The notes under the pieces are model-generated. The model had not been told where the DNA came from, searched no databases, and saw nothing but the letters and a program-made list of their open reading frames with translations. The position numbers and the translations under genes were made by a program. A DNA stretch of 64,000 nucleotides from Bradyrhizobium sp. WSM3983 (lineage in GTDB: Bacteria > Pseudomonadota > Alphaproteobacteria > Rhizobiales > Xanthobacteraceae): contig NZ_AXAY01000007.1 of the NCBI RefSeq assembly GCF_000473045.1, positions 158,645 to 222,644 on the forward strand, in the 5' to 3' direction. Below, piece after piece: positions 26,152 through 35,621 of this stretch. Every line of letters begins with the position of its first letter. The stretch's first letter is position 1.

Positions 26152-28500
26152 ATGCCTTCCGTCCTTAGTGCGCGACCACGCCGTTTCCTGCTGGCCTCCG
26201 CCGCTCTCACATCTTTTGTCGCCAGCGACATGCCAGCCGCCTTGGCGCAGCAGGCCCGCGAACCCCTGCCGCCCGTGGAGGTGTCGCCCCCGCAATCCCG
26301 CAAGCAAGCCAAACCGGCCGGCCGGGACGCCGCAGGCGCGCGCCGTGCGGCAGCGCGCAGACCTGGCGCAGCACCGGCCGGGCCAAAGCCGGTCGTACCG
26401 AACGCCGTAGCGCCGACACCGCTTAACAGCAACGTGGTCGCCGAAAGCGCCTCGCGCCTCGGCCTGACCGTGCGCGAGACGCCTGCGACCGTCGAGGTGA
26501 TCTCCGCCGAGACCATGCGCGAGCAGGGCTACCGCACCGTCTCCGACGTCGCGCAAGGCGCCGTCGGCGTCACCGCCGGCGACAATCCGTCCGAGCCCTC
26601 GGCGTTCTCGATGCGGGGCTTCACCAACAGCCAGATCAACACGCTCTACAACGGCATCAAGATCGGCCCGCAGAACATGACCTCGCGGATCATGGACACG
26701 GCCAATCTCGAAGCCGTGGAAATCCTGAAAGGCCCGGCCTCGCTGATGTCGGGCGAGGGCGCCGCCGGCGGCGCGATCAACTTCGTCACCAAGCAGCCGC
26801 ACACCGGGCCGATCCGGAACGAAGCCGACTTTTCATATGATTCGCTGAATTCGTTCCGCGCGCATTACGGCTCGGGTGGCAGCACCAATGTCGAGGGTCT
26901 CGACTATCGTTTCGACATCAGCCGCTCCACGCTCAACGGCTTTGCCGACGACACGAACACCAAAATGCTCGACGTCTCCGGCCAGCTCAACTACCGCATC
27001 TCCGACAACCTGAAAGTCTGGGGCGCGATCGAGTATCGCGAGGATCGCTCAAAAGCCTATTGGGGCGCGCCATTGGTGCCGGTGGCCTTCAGCGGCTCGC
27101 ATGCGACGGCAGGCATCGTCTCCGGCAGCTACTTCAATAGAACTGATCTTGGGGCCGTCACGATCGACGACCGCACTTTCAACACCAACTACAACGTCCT
27201 CGACAATCGCAACGTGGCGCAGGAGGTGTGGCTGCGCGGCGGTTTCGAGCTGAAACTGGCGCCGGACCTGACGCTGAAGAGTCAAGCCTATGGCTACGGC
27301 GCAGAGCGTACCTGGTTCAACAATGAGATCGAGGCGTTCGATTCGATCAAGAACGAGGTGTATCGCGAGCGCTTCTATGTCGCGCACAGCCAGCGCCTCG
27401 TCGGCAACATCACCGATTTGGTCTGGGACGCCAACATCGCGGGCTTCGACAACCGCATGGTCGCGACGTTGTCGTCGAGCTACCTCGACTTCGTCAGGCC
27501 GGGTGCGGCGATCTTCCCGAACGACTATGTCTCGTTGGTCGATCCCGTCCGAGGCTTTTACGGCGATCTCGCGACCAAGCAGCAGACCGCGCGTATCGAT
27601 AACGAGGCGCTGTCGTTCGAGAACCGACTGAAGTTGACGCAGACCTTCGCACTGATCGGCGGCCTGCGCGTCGAGCATATCGGGCTCGACCGCAACTCGA
27701 CCGACCGGAACGGTCTGGAGAACGCGAATTTCCCCTTCTCGAAATCCTGGACGCCCGTCACCGGTCGCATCGGTTACGCCTGGGAAGCCGTTCCGGGTCT
27801 GACCTTCTTCAGCCAGTACGCCACCGGCGCCGACATCTCTGCCAACAATATCTTCCTGCTCGGACCGACCCAGCCGCTCGACCTGACGACCGCACGCACC
27901 TATGAGACGGGCGTCAAGCACGTGCTATGGGACAACAGGGCAGAGTGGTCATTCTCGGCCTACGATATCGTGCGCAAGAACGTCTATGCGGCGGCCGGCG
28001 GCCAGACGCTCAACATTGCGGGACGGCAGGAGTCGAAGGGCGTCGAGCTCGCCGGATCGATCCGCCCGATCGAGCCTCTGCGTCTCTGGGGCAACATCGC
28101 CTATGTCGATGCGCGCTACGCCGACTACGACTTTGCCGGCGGTTCGTTCTCCGGCAATACGCCGCCGAACGTGCCGCGCATCGTCGCCAATGCCGGCGCG
28201 TCCTGGCGCTTCTTCACGCCCTGGCCGGTGGAGGTCGGCATCACCGGCCGCCATGTCGGCGACCGCTACAACACCGACGCCAACACCGTGACCATGAATG
28301 CCTACACGGTCGGCGATGTCTACGCCTTCGTCGATATCCCCAAGACGGTCTTCAACGCGGTCGACCAGGCCCGCGTGACCTTCCGGGTGCGCAACTTTAC
28401 CGACAAGCGCTACGCGATCTGGGGCGACCCGTTCTATCCCGACCAGATCCTGCTGGGCGCGCCGCGGACCTACGAAATCTCCGCGGCGTTCAAATGGTAG
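26152..28500 (+). CDS. TonB-dependent receptor of the siderophore class, under cobalamin riboswitch control
   Basis: An outer-membrane active transporter of 782 residues. Residues 1-32 are a signal peptide (FLLASAALTSF ... AALA), followed by a Pro/Ala-rich linker. The plug domain includes VRETPATVEVISAETMREQG, AFSMRGFTNSQIN and LEAVEILKGPASLMSGEGA; the barrel ends in the aromatic C-terminal pattern AAFKW. The plug resembles ferrichrome/siderophore receptors more than BtuB. The riboswitch implies cobalamin, a corrinoid or a cobalt complex as ligand; that is inference. The start at 26152 gives a proper signal peptide, although AAGGA is close to the ATG. The PepSY gene follows 12 bases later. 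Confidence 0.92.
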   Translation: MPSVLSARPRRFLLASAALTSFVASDMPAALAQQAREPLPPVEVSPPQSRKQAKPAGRDAAGARRAAARRPGAAPAGPKPVVPNAVAPTPLNSNVVAESASRLGLTVRETPATVEVISAETMREQGYRTVSDVAQGAVGVTAGDNPSEPSAFSMRGFTNSQINTLYNGIKIGPQNMTSRIMDTANLEAVEILKGPASLMSGEGAAGGAINFVTKQPHTGPIRNEADFSYDSLNSFRAHYGSGGSTNVEGLDYRFDISRSTLNGFADDTNTKMLDVSGQLNYRISDNLKVWGAIEYREDRSKAYWGAPLVPVAFSGSHATAGIVSGSYFNRTDLGAVTIDDRTFNTNYNVLDNRNVAQEVWLRGGFELKLAPDLTLKSQAYGYGAERTWFNNEIEAFDSIKNEVYRERFYVAHSQRLVGNITDLVWDANIAGFDNRMVATLSSSYLDFVRPGAAIFPNDYVSLVDPVRGFYGDLATKQQTARIDNEALSFENRLKLTQTFALIGGLRVEHIGLDRNSTDRNGLENANFPFSKSWTPVTGRIGYAWEAVPGLTFFSQYATGADISANNIFLLGPTQPLDLTTARTYETGVKHVLWDNRAEWSFSAYDIVRKNVYAAAGGQTLNIAGRQESKGVELAGSIRPIEPLRLWGNIAYVDARYADYDFAGGSFSGNTPPNVPRIVANAGASWRFFTPWPVEVGITGRHVGDRYNTDANTVTMNAYTVGDVYAFVDIPKTVFNAVDQARVTFRVRNFTDKRYAIWGDPFYPDQILLGAPRTYEISAAFKW

Positions 28501-28512
28501 GGCGCTGATCAC

Positions 28513-29946
28513 ATGATGGGCGCGATCGTCCTGCTGCATCGCTGGCTCGGGATCGCGTTCTGCCTCCTGTTCGCGATGTGGTTCGCGAGCGGAATCGTGA
28601 TGCACTTCGTTCCGTTTCCGTCGCTGACGGAAGCGGAACGCCTTGCCGGGCTCGCACCGGTGGCGCGCGGAGAGGTGACCATGGCGGTGGCCGATGCCGT
28701 CGCCGCCAGCGGGATCGCGGACGCCACGCGCGTTCGCCTGATCCAGCGCAGCGACGGGCCGGTCTATGCCGTGTCTGGACCGTCGCGCGTGCGGGCGGTC
28801 CATGCTTCGGATGGAGCCGACGCATCGGTGGCGTCTGCCGATGTCGCGATCGCCATCGCGCGAGCATATGCCGGTCGACGCGGGCTGGACGCCGCTCACG
28901 CCACGACCGTCGCGCGCGCCGATTACGATCAATGGAGCGTGCCGAACGGCTTTGATTTTCATCGACCCCTGTTTCGCGTCGCGCTCGGCGATGCGGCAGG
29001 AACGGAAATCTATGTCTCGTCGCGCACCGGCGAGGTCATGCTGGATACGGCGCGTAGCGAGCGTGGATGGAATTGGGTTGGCAGCGTCCTGCACTGGATC
29101 TATCCGGCGGTTCTCAGGAGCAACTGGGCGCTGTGGGACCAGGTTGTCTCGGCCTTGTCGCTGGTGGCCTTGATCGCAGCGGTGCTGGGCGCAGTGCTTG
29201 GAATCATCAGGATCAGGATTCGCGGACGCCGGATTTCGTCGCCCTATCGCGGCTGGCATGCCCTGCATCATATCATCGGGCTCGTTTCGACCGTTTTCGT
29301 GCTGACCTGGATTTTCAGCGGCTGGCTCTCCATGGATCACGGCCGGCTGTTCTCGCGTGGGCAGTTGACCTCGGCCGAGGCCGCCGTGACGAACGCCGTG
29401 CCGGACTGGCGCGCGGCTCCATTCCTCGGTCAGCCGCCCATACCGTCCCCGGTGCGTGAAGTCGAATGGTTCGCCTTTAATGGCGGTCTCTATCGGCGCG
29501 ACCGGATCGGCCTTGGCGGTCAAACCCTCACCAAGGCCGGCGAGCCGACCAGCCAGCGGCAGACGGCATTCCTGGATGAGCAGGAGATCGCCAGCTTGAT
29601 CGCGCGTCTCGCCTCCGGATGCGGCGCGCCGGCCGTTCTTGCGGATAACGACGACTATCCGGCTCAATCCGTCGTCCCCGGTGCGCCCGTCTACCGCTCC
29701 CGCTGCGGCGATCTCTGGTTTGACATCGACGGCGCCGACGGCAGGGTGCTGCAACGGCTGGATGCCTCGCGGCGGGCCTATCGCTGGGCTTACAGTGCCG
29801 TGCACACGCTGGATTTCCCGGTCCTCATGGCGCATCCGCGCCTGCGCGATACGCTGATCGTCGGACTCTGCACCCTGGGCCTGGTGTTCTCCATCACGGG
29901 GATCGTGATCGGCTGGCGGCGTTTGCGGTCGAAATTTGCAACCTGA
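28513..29946 (+). CDS. PepSY-associated transmembrane protein
   Basis: A 477-residue inner-membrane protein with four clear transmembrane segments: near residues 7-32 (LHRWLGIAFCLLFAMWFASGI), about 195-240, about 260-280 (HHIIGLVSTVFVLTWIFSGW) and near the C-terminus (IVGLCTLGLVFSITGIVIGW). HRW, HHI and similar histidines at membrane edges fit the haem-like redox sites of PepSY_TM proteins. Relatives beside siderophore receptors are proposed to reduce the imported metal complex in the periplasm. Co-transcription with the riboswitch-led receptor suggests reductive release of cobalt or a corrinoid; the substrate is inferred. Confidence 0.88.
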   Translation: MMGAIVLLHRWLGIAFCLLFAMWFASGIVMHFVPFPSLTEAERLAGLAPVARGEVTMAVADAVAASGIADATRVRLIQRSDGPVYAVSGPSRVRAVHASDGADASVASADVAIAIARAYAGRRGLDAAHATTVARADYDQWSVPNGFDFHRPLFRVALGDAAGTEIYVSSRTGEVMLDTARSERGWNWVGSVLHWIYPAVLRSNWALWDQVVSALSLVALIAAVLGAVLGIIRIRIRGRRISSPYRGWHALHHIIGLVSTVFVLTWIFSGWLSMDHGRLFSRGQLTSAEAAVTNAVPDWRAAPFLGQPPIPSPVREVEWFAFNGGLYRRDRIGLGGQTLTKAGEPTSQRQTAFLDEQEIASLIARLASGCGAPAVLADNDDYPAQSVVPGAPVYRSRCGDLWFDIDGADGRVLQRLDASRRAYRWAYSAVHTLDFPVLMAHPRLRDTLIVGLCTLGLVFSITGIVIGWRRLRSKFAT

Positions 29947-29964
29947 ATTGCATGACGCGCCTTT

Positions 29965-31098
29965 CTATTTTGTGGTCACGGCGCGCGCGGACAGCGTGAC
30001 GAGGCACATCAGCGCCGCGAGCATCCAGAACGCCGTCGGCAGGCCGACGGCGTGGGCGACAAAGCCGATACCGGCGGGGCCAACCAGAACACCGGCATAG
30101 CCGGCGGTCGTGATTGACGCCACCGCGAGCCCCGTGGGCATCGCGGTCTGCGTCGCCGCACCGCGGAACAGCACCGGCACGAGGTTCGAGGCGCCGAGGC
30201 CGATCAGCAGGAAACCGGCGATGGCAATCGCCGCGCTTGGCGCGAGCAACAGCACGGCAAGGCCTGCGACGGCAAGCAGGCTTCCACCGACCAGCGTTGT
30301 GCGGTCGCCGATACGCGCCACGACGACATCGCCGCCGAGCCGGCCGGCGGTCATCGCGATCGAGAACACGATGTAACCGATTCCACCATGGGCCTCGCTG
30401 ACGAGGCCCATGCCGATAACGAGCAGCGCGCCCCAGTCGAGCATCGCGCCTTCGATCAGGAAGGTGACGGCGGCCAGCAGCGCCAGCAGCAGCACGATGC
30501 CATGCGGCAGCACGAACAGCGGCCCCTCTTGCGCCTGCGCCCGGCGCAGCAGGCGTGGCCAGGCGAGCGCCATCGCGATCAGCATCAGCACGGAGCAAAT
30601 CGATGCGCATGCGAGCGGTCCAAGATGGAACGACAACAGCGCCGTCATCACCGCCGATCCGGCGAAACCGCCAATGCTGAAGAGCGCGTGAAAGCCCGAC
30701 ATCAGCGGTTGTCCTGCCGCGCGTTCGACCTCGACGGCATGAATGTTCATGGCAACATCGATGGAGCCGAGCGCAGCGCCGAATGCGAGCAAGGCCATCG
30801 CCAGTGTCGCGGGCGTGCCTGCGATCACCAGCAGGGGCAAGGCCAGGGCGAGACCGATCCCGCCTGCGATGATGATTGGCTTGGTGCCATAGCGTGCGCT
30901 CAAAATGCCGGTCGCGAGCATCGCGACGACCGAGCCGATGCCGAGACTGAGCAGCAGCAAGCCAAGGACCGCGTCATCGACCGCGAGCCGCTCCTTCGCG
31001 AACGGCACCAGCGGCGCCCAGGACGCCATGCCGAAGCCGGCGACCAGGAACGAGAGGCGCGTCGCGAGCCGCGTCGCCGGCCGGTCGGCTGATGTCAT
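29965..31098 (-). CDS. MFS transporter
   Basis: A 377-residue permease with about 12 hydrophobic segments and the YbjJ-like pattern: GFGMASWAPLVPFAKERL at the N-terminus, GILSARYGTKPI as the cytoplasmic loop 2-3 motif, and ALGSIDVAMNIHAVEVER. GGAG lies 8 bases before the start. The substrate is unknown. It converges on the PepSY gene with an 18-base gap. The 253 bases upstream (31099-31351) up to the carbamoylase gene hold no ORF or motif that I can name. Confidence 0.9.
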   Translation of the reverse strand: MTSADRPATRLATRLSFLVAGFGMASWAPLVPFAKERLAVDDAVLGLLLLSLGIGSVVAMLATGILSARYGTKPIIIAGGIGLALALPLLVIAGTPATLAMALLAFGAALGSIDVAMNIHAVEVERAAGQPLMSGFHALFSIGGFAGSAVMTALLSFHLGPLACASICSVLMLIAMALAWPRLLRRAQAQEGPLFVLPHGIVLLLALLAAVTFLIEGAMLDWGALLVIGMGLVSEAHGGIGYIVFSIAMTAGRLGGDVVVARIGDRTTLVGGSLLAVAGLAVLLLAPSAAIAIAGFLLIGLGASNLVPVLFRGAATQTAMPTGLAVASITTAGYAGVLVGPAGIGFVAHAVGLPTAFWMLAALMCLVTLSARAVTTK

Positions 31099-31351
31099 TC
31101 GTGAAGCTCCGGAGGGATTGGGGGAGAGGAGAGGGGCGCAATTAGCAATTATAAGCCAAAGCCAGGAGAGAGGTTCCGCATGCTTGTAGCCCGGATGGAG
31201 CGACTTGTCCGCCGAACGAAGCGCGCGGCATGAAAGCTGCTTGGCTGGAAAAACGGCGGGGGGCTACGTTATGCTACGCGCGCCGGCACGCCCCTGAAGC
31301 TGCGATCCCCCCAGCCTCGCCAAGAAATCTGCCAAAATCAGGAACTCGCTG

Positions 31352-32284
31352 ATGCGTATCGTCAACGTTGCCGCCGCCCAGATGGGCCCGATCCAGAAAG
31401 CCGACAGCCGCGAGGCCGTGGTCAAGCGCATGATCGCGCTGATGGATGAGGCCAAGGCCAAGGGCGCCGACCTGATCGTCTATTCGGAACTGGCGCTGAC
31501 GACGTTCTTCCCACGTTGGTATGTGGAGGACCGGGCCGAGTTCGACAGCTGGTTCGAACGCGAAATGCCGAGTGCTGCGACCAGGCCACTGTTCGAGCGT
31601 GCGGCGCAGCATCAGATGGCGATGAATTTCGGTTATGCCGAGCTGACGCCCGACGGCCGCCACTTCAACACGGCGATCCTGACCGACAAGTCCGGAAAGA
31701 TCGTCGGCAAATATCGCAAGATCCATTTGCCTGGCCATGCAGAATACGACACCAATCGGTCGCACCAGCATCTGGAGAAGCGCTATTTCGAGCCGGGCGA
31801 TCTCGGATTCAACGTCTGGCGCGAGCTGGGCGGCATCATCGGCATGGCCATCTGCAACGACCGCCGTTGGCCCGAGACCTATCGCGTCATGGGCTTGCAG
31901 GGCGTCGAGATGGTGCTGATCGGCTACAACACACCGTCCGTGAATGCGGAGCGAAACGAGGAGGGCGTCGAGAAGCGCCTGTTTCACAACCGCCTCTCCG
32001 TGCAGGCCGGCGCGTATCAGAATGCGACCTGGGTGGTCGCGGTGGCCAAGGCTGGCGTCGAGGACGGCCACGCGTTGTTTGGCGGCAGTCTGATCGTCGA
32101 TCCCAACGGCGAGATCGTTGCCGAAGCCGAGACGGAAGGCGACGAGCTTCTTGTCCATCCCTGCGACCTCGATGCCACCACCTTCGGCAAGACCACGATC
32201 TTCAACTTTGCGCAGCACCGCCGCATCGAGCATTACGGCCTGATCACCAGCCGCACCGGCGCGGTGCCGCCGGCGGAGAAGTGA
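31352..32284 (+). CDS. N-carbamoyl-D-amino-acid hydrolase (nitrilase superfamily)
   Basis: Hydrolyses an N-carbamoyl amino acid to the amino acid, CO2 and ammonia. The 310 residues carry the nitrilase triad as Glu46 (YSELALTTFFPRW), Lys123 (YRKIHLPGH) and Cys168 (MAICNDRRWPETYR). The WxPxxY region and EYDTNRSHQHLEKRYFEPGDLGF resemble Agrobacterium D-carbamoylases closely. It is followed 60 bases later by a hydantoinase, so the two form the classic hydantoin-to-D-amino-acid route. A beta-ureidopropionase role in pyrimidine breakdown is the main alternative. Confidence 0.9.
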   Translation: MRIVNVAAAQMGPIQKADSREAVVKRMIALMDEAKAKGADLIVYSELALTTFFPRWYVEDRAEFDSWFEREMPSAATRPLFERAAQHQMAMNFGYAELTPDGRHFNTAILTDKSGKIVGKYRKIHLPGHAEYDTNRSHQHLEKRYFEPGDLGFNVWRELGGIIGMAICNDRRWPETYRVMGLQGVEMVLIGYNTPSVNAERNEEGVEKRLFHNRLSVQAGAYQNATWVVAVAKAGVEDGHALFGGSLIVDPNGEIVAEAETEGDELLVHPCDLDATTFGKTTIFNFAQHRRIEHYGLITSRTGAVPPAEK

Positions 32285-32344
32285 CGCCGATGGTCTTCCT
32301 GCAAACCAGCGATCATTTCGCTCAGGCCTATCTTGGAGTGTCCC

Positions 32345-33814
32345 ATGACTGAACCCACTTACGACCTGATCATTCGCGGCGGCCGTGTCGCCACCACGAC
32401 CGATGTGTTCGAAGCCGATGTCGCCATCTCTGGCGAGACCATCGCGGCGATCGGTCGCGGACTGCCGCCGGCAAAGCGCGAAATCGATGCACGCGGCAAG
32501 CTTGTGCTGCCCGGCGGCGTGGACAGTCACGCGCATATCGAGCAGCTGTCTGCGGCCGGCATCATGAATGCCGACACTTTTGAAAGCGCGACCGTGTCGG
32601 CGGCCTTTGGTGGTACAACCACGGTGATCCCGTTCGCGGCCCAGCATGTCGGCATGAAGCTGCCGCAGGTGCTGGAGGATTATCACGCGTTGGCCCGGAA
32701 GGGCGCCGTGATCGACTACGCCTTTCACATGATCATTGCGGACGCGACGAAGGAGACGGTCGAGGAGCATATTCCCGCGCTTGTGAAGCAGGGCCACGCC
32801 TCGATCAAGATCTTCATGACCTACGACCGGCTCAAGGTCGATGACGAGCCGCTGCTCGACATTCTCCTCGCGGCGCGGCAGTCCGGCGCGATGTTGTGCG
32901 CCCATGCCGAAAATCACGGCATCATCGCCTGGATGGTGAAGCGCCTGCTCGCGCGCGGCTACACGATGCCGAAATACCACGCCGTTAGCCATGCCCGCGT
33001 CTCGGAGGCCGAAGCCTTCACCCGGCTGATCGGCATGGCGGCGCTGATCGATCAGCCGATCATGATCTTCCATGTTTCGACCGCCGAGGGCGCCAAAGTC
33101 ATCCGCGACTCGCGCGGGCAGGGCTTGAAGGTCTTCGCCGAGACCTGTCCGCAATACCTGTTCCTCACGGCTGATGATCTCGACAAGCCCGGTGCGGAAG
33201 GCGCCAAGTGGATGTGCAGCCCTCCGCCGCGCACGTATCAGGACCAGGAGGCGCTGTGGCAGGCGCTGTCGCTCGGCGATCTCCAGACCATCTCATCGGA
33301 CCACGCGCCGTATCGTTACGACGAGACCGGCAAGCTGCGCGCTGGCCCCAATCCGAACTTCAAGCAGGTCGCGAACGGCCTGCCTGGACTGGAGCTGCGG
33401 CTGCCGCTGCTGTTCGACGCGATGGTGTCGAACGGACGGCTCGGTCTTGAAAAGTTCGTCGAGCTGACCGCGACGGCACCCGCAAAAATCTACAATCTGC
33501 ATCCGCGCAAGGGCTCGATCGCGGTCGGCGCGGATGCCGATATCGCGATCTGGGATCCCAATCGCGAGACCACGATCGCGGACGAGATGATGCACGATCT
33601 TGCCGGTTACACTCCGTTTGCTGGTCGCAAGCTGAAGGGGTGGCCGGTGTCTGTGCTCTCGCGCGGCCGCGTGATCATCGACGGCGACAAGTGCCTCGCC
33701 AGCGCCGGCAGCGGCAAATTCCTGGCGCGGAGCGGCGGCGCGGCGGCAAGGCCGACGGGTCGGCTCGTGGCGGACATGGATCCTGAGCGGAATTTCGGGG
33801 CAAAACTGCTGTGA
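32345..33814 (+). CDS. Dihydropyrimidinase / D-hydantoinase
   Basis: Opens cyclic amides (dihydropyrimidines or 5-substituted hydantoins) to N-carbamoyl products. The 489-residue amidohydrolase carries its binuclear metal site: His62 and His64 (DSHAHIE), the carboxylated Lys155 (ASIKIFMTYD), His187 (CAHAEN), His243 (FHVSTAEGA) and Asp319 (SSDHAPYR). ATG 32345 has GGAG 6 bases upstream. The product is the substrate of the preceding carbamoylase. Substrate choice cannot be decided from sequence. Confidence 0.93.
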   Translation: MTEPTYDLIIRGGRVATTTDVFEADVAISGETIAAIGRGLPPAKREIDARGKLVLPGGVDSHAHIEQLSAAGIMNADTFESATVSAAFGGTTTVIPFAAQHVGMKLPQVLEDYHALARKGAVIDYAFHMIIADATKETVEEHIPALVKQGHASIKIFMTYDRLKVDDEPLLDILLAARQSGAMLCAHAENHGIIAWMVKRLLARGYTMPKYHAVSHARVSEAEAFTRLIGMAALIDQPIMIFHVSTAEGAKVIRDSRGQGLKVFAETCPQYLFLTADDLDKPGAEGAKWMCSPPPRTYQDQEALWQALSLGDLQTISSDHAPYRYDETGKLRAGPNPNFKQVANGLPGLELRLPLLFDAMVSNGRLGLEKFVELTATAPAKIYNLHPRKGSIAVGADADIAIWDPNRETTIADEMMHDLAGYTPFAGRKLKGWPVSVLSRGRVIIDGDKCLASAGSGKFLARSGGAAARPTGRLVADMDPERNFGAKLL

Positions 33815-33911
33815 CCGGGTCCGCGCTGGCGGCCGCTCTTTGACACCCCCGCTCTTGAGGTCCTGGCCAGCAAAAGCCGATGAGAGATCCCGCTGGCGAA
33901 GGTTCATTTAC

Positions 33912-33927
33912 TGGCATACCATTTGCA
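33912..33927 (+). promoter_or_regulatory. Candidate sigma-54 promoter for the peptide-type ABC importer
   Basis: TGGCATACCATTTGCA has GG and GC separated by 10 bases and agrees with the -24/-12 consensus TGGCAYR-N4-TTGCW. The predicted start near 33938 is about 60 bases before the ATG of the binding-protein gene. No activator site was identified in the 185-base gap. Confidence 0.6.
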
Positions 33928-33999
33928 CGCTAATGGGTTCGGTTTCACCTGCCCTTGGCCAATGAACGGCCGGCATCACGGCATTACTGGGAGGACTTC

Positions 34000-35604
34000 A
34001 TGGATCGCAGGACCGTATTGAAGGGACTGGCTGGCGCGGGCGGTCTGGCATTGTCCGGTGGCCTTTCGGCGCCGGCGATCGCGCAAGGCGCCTCCGCCCG
34101 GACCCTGCGTTTCGTGCCGCAGGCCAATCTTGCCAATTTCGACCCCATTTGGGGCACGCAATATGTCGTGCGCAATGCCGCGGCGCTGGTCTGGGACACG
34201 CTTTACGGCATCGATTCCTCGCTTCAGCCGCAGCGTCAAATGGTCGAGTCCGAGGAAACGTCGGACGACGGCAAGACCTGGACGTTCAAGCTGCGCCCGG
34301 GCCTCAAATTCCACGACGGCGAGCCGGTGCTGAGCAAGGACGTCGTCGCGAGCCTTTCGCGCTGGGCGGCGCGCGATCCGATGGGTCTGATGATCAAGGC
34401 GCTTCAGCAGGAGCTGACGGCGGTCGACGATCGCACCTTCAAATGGGTGCTGAAGCAACCCTTCCCGAAGATGCTCTACGCGCTTGCGAAGAACAATTCG
34501 CCCTGTGCGTTCATCATGCCCGAGCGCATCGCGCAAACCGACCCGTTCAAGCAGATCGGCGACTATGTCGGCTCCGGACCGATGAAGTTCGCCAAGGGCG
34601 AATGGGTGCCCGGCGCGAAGGCGGTGTTCGAGAAATTCGCCGACTACGTGCCGCGGCAGGAGAAGGCGTCGTGGCTCGCCGGCGGCAAGCAGATCCTGAT
34701 CGACCGCGTCGAATGGATCGTGATGCCGGATGCGGCGACCGCGGCGGCTGCGCTGCAGAACGGCGAGGTCGATTGGTGGGAGAGCCCGATCGCCGACCTC
34801 GTTCCGGTCCTGAAGAAGAACAAGAACATCAGCGTCGATATCGGCGATCCCCTCGGCAATATCGGCTCGTTCCGCATGAACTTCCTCTATCCGCCCTTCA
34901 ACGACGTGCGGGCACGGCGTGCGGTGCTGATGGCGATGAGCCAGGAAGACTATATGCGCGCGATCATCGGCGACGACAATTCGCTGTGGAAGCCGCTGCC
35001 CGGCTACTTCACGCCGGATACGCCGCTCTACAGCGAGATGGGCGGCGAGATCCTGAAGGGCAAGCGCAATCTCGACGCGGCCAAGAAGCTGCTCGCGGAG
35101 AGCGGCTATTCCGGCCAGCCGGTGACGTGCCTCGTCGCGCAGGACCAGCCGATCACGAAGGCGCAAGGCGACGTCACCGCGGATCTCCTCAAGCAGCTCG
35201 GCATGAATGTCGATTTCGTCGCCACCGATTGGGGCACGGTCGGCTCCCGCCGCGCGGCCAAGACGCCGCCGGGGCAGGGCGGCTGGAACATGTTCCACAC
35301 CTGGCATGCGGGCGCGGACTGTATCAATCCCGCGCCCTACACCGCCATTCGCGCCAATGGCGACAAGGCCTGGTTCGGCTGGCCCACCAGCCCCAATACC
35401 GAGAAGGAGGTCTCGTCCTGGTTCGAGGCCAAGAACCTCGACGAGGAGAAGGCCGCCATCGGTCGCCTCAACAAGGCGGCGCTCGATGACGTCGTCTACG
35501 CGCCGACCGGCTTCTTCCTGAGCTACACCGCATGGCGCAAGAACGTCTCCGGTATCGCCAAGGGACCGTTGCCGTTCTTCTGGGGCGTATCGAAGACCGC
35601 ATGA
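34000..35604 (+). CDS. ABC transporter substrate-binding protein, peptide/opine type (family 5)
   Basis: Periplasmic binding protein of 534 residues. The N-terminus MDRRTVLKGLAGAGGLALSG is a twin-arginine-type signal ending near APAIAQG. The mature part shows WTFKLRPGLKFHDGEPV, typical of DppA/OppA-type proteins. GGGAGG lies 6 bases before ATG 34000; the frame to 33955 is not needed. It is first of five importer genes. Beside the hydantoinase and carbamoylase, the ligand may be a hydantoin, carbamoyl amino acid, dipeptide or similar nitrogen compound. Confidence 0.93.
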   Translation: MDRRTVLKGLAGAGGLALSGGLSAPAIAQGASARTLRFVPQANLANFDPIWGTQYVVRNAAALVWDTLYGIDSSLQPQRQMVESEETSDDGKTWTFKLRPGLKFHDGEPVLSKDVVASLSRWAARDPMGLMIKALQQELTAVDDRTFKWVLKQPFPKMLYALAKNNSPCAFIMPERIAQTDPFKQIGDYVGSGPMKFAKGEWVPGAKAVFEKFADYVPRQEKASWLAGGKQILIDRVEWIVMPDAATAAAALQNGEVDWWESPIADLVPVLKKNKNISVDIGDPLGNIGSFRMNFLYPPFNDVRARRAVLMAMSQEDYMRAIIGDDNSLWKPLPGYFTPDTPLYSEMGGEILKGKRNLDAAKKLLAESGYSGQPVTCLVAQDQPITKAQGDVTADLLKQLGMNVDFVATDWGTVGSRRAAKTPPGQGGWNMFHTWHAGADCINPAPYTAIRANGDKAWFGWPTSPNTEKEVSSWFEAKNLDEEKAAIGRLNKAALDDVVYAPTGFFLSYTAWRKNVSGIAKGPLPFFWGVSKTA

Positions 35605-35621
35605 TCCTGCGCTGAGGCCAG

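Noticed and set aside
27949..29835. Minus-strand open frame of 628 codons
   Set aside because: Antisense to the TonB receptor and PepSY genes, which have clear domains. No family motif in the shadow product.
31274..33154. Minus-strand open frame of 626 codons
   Set aside because: Antisense to the carbamoylase and hydantoinase genes, whose catalytic residues are intact.
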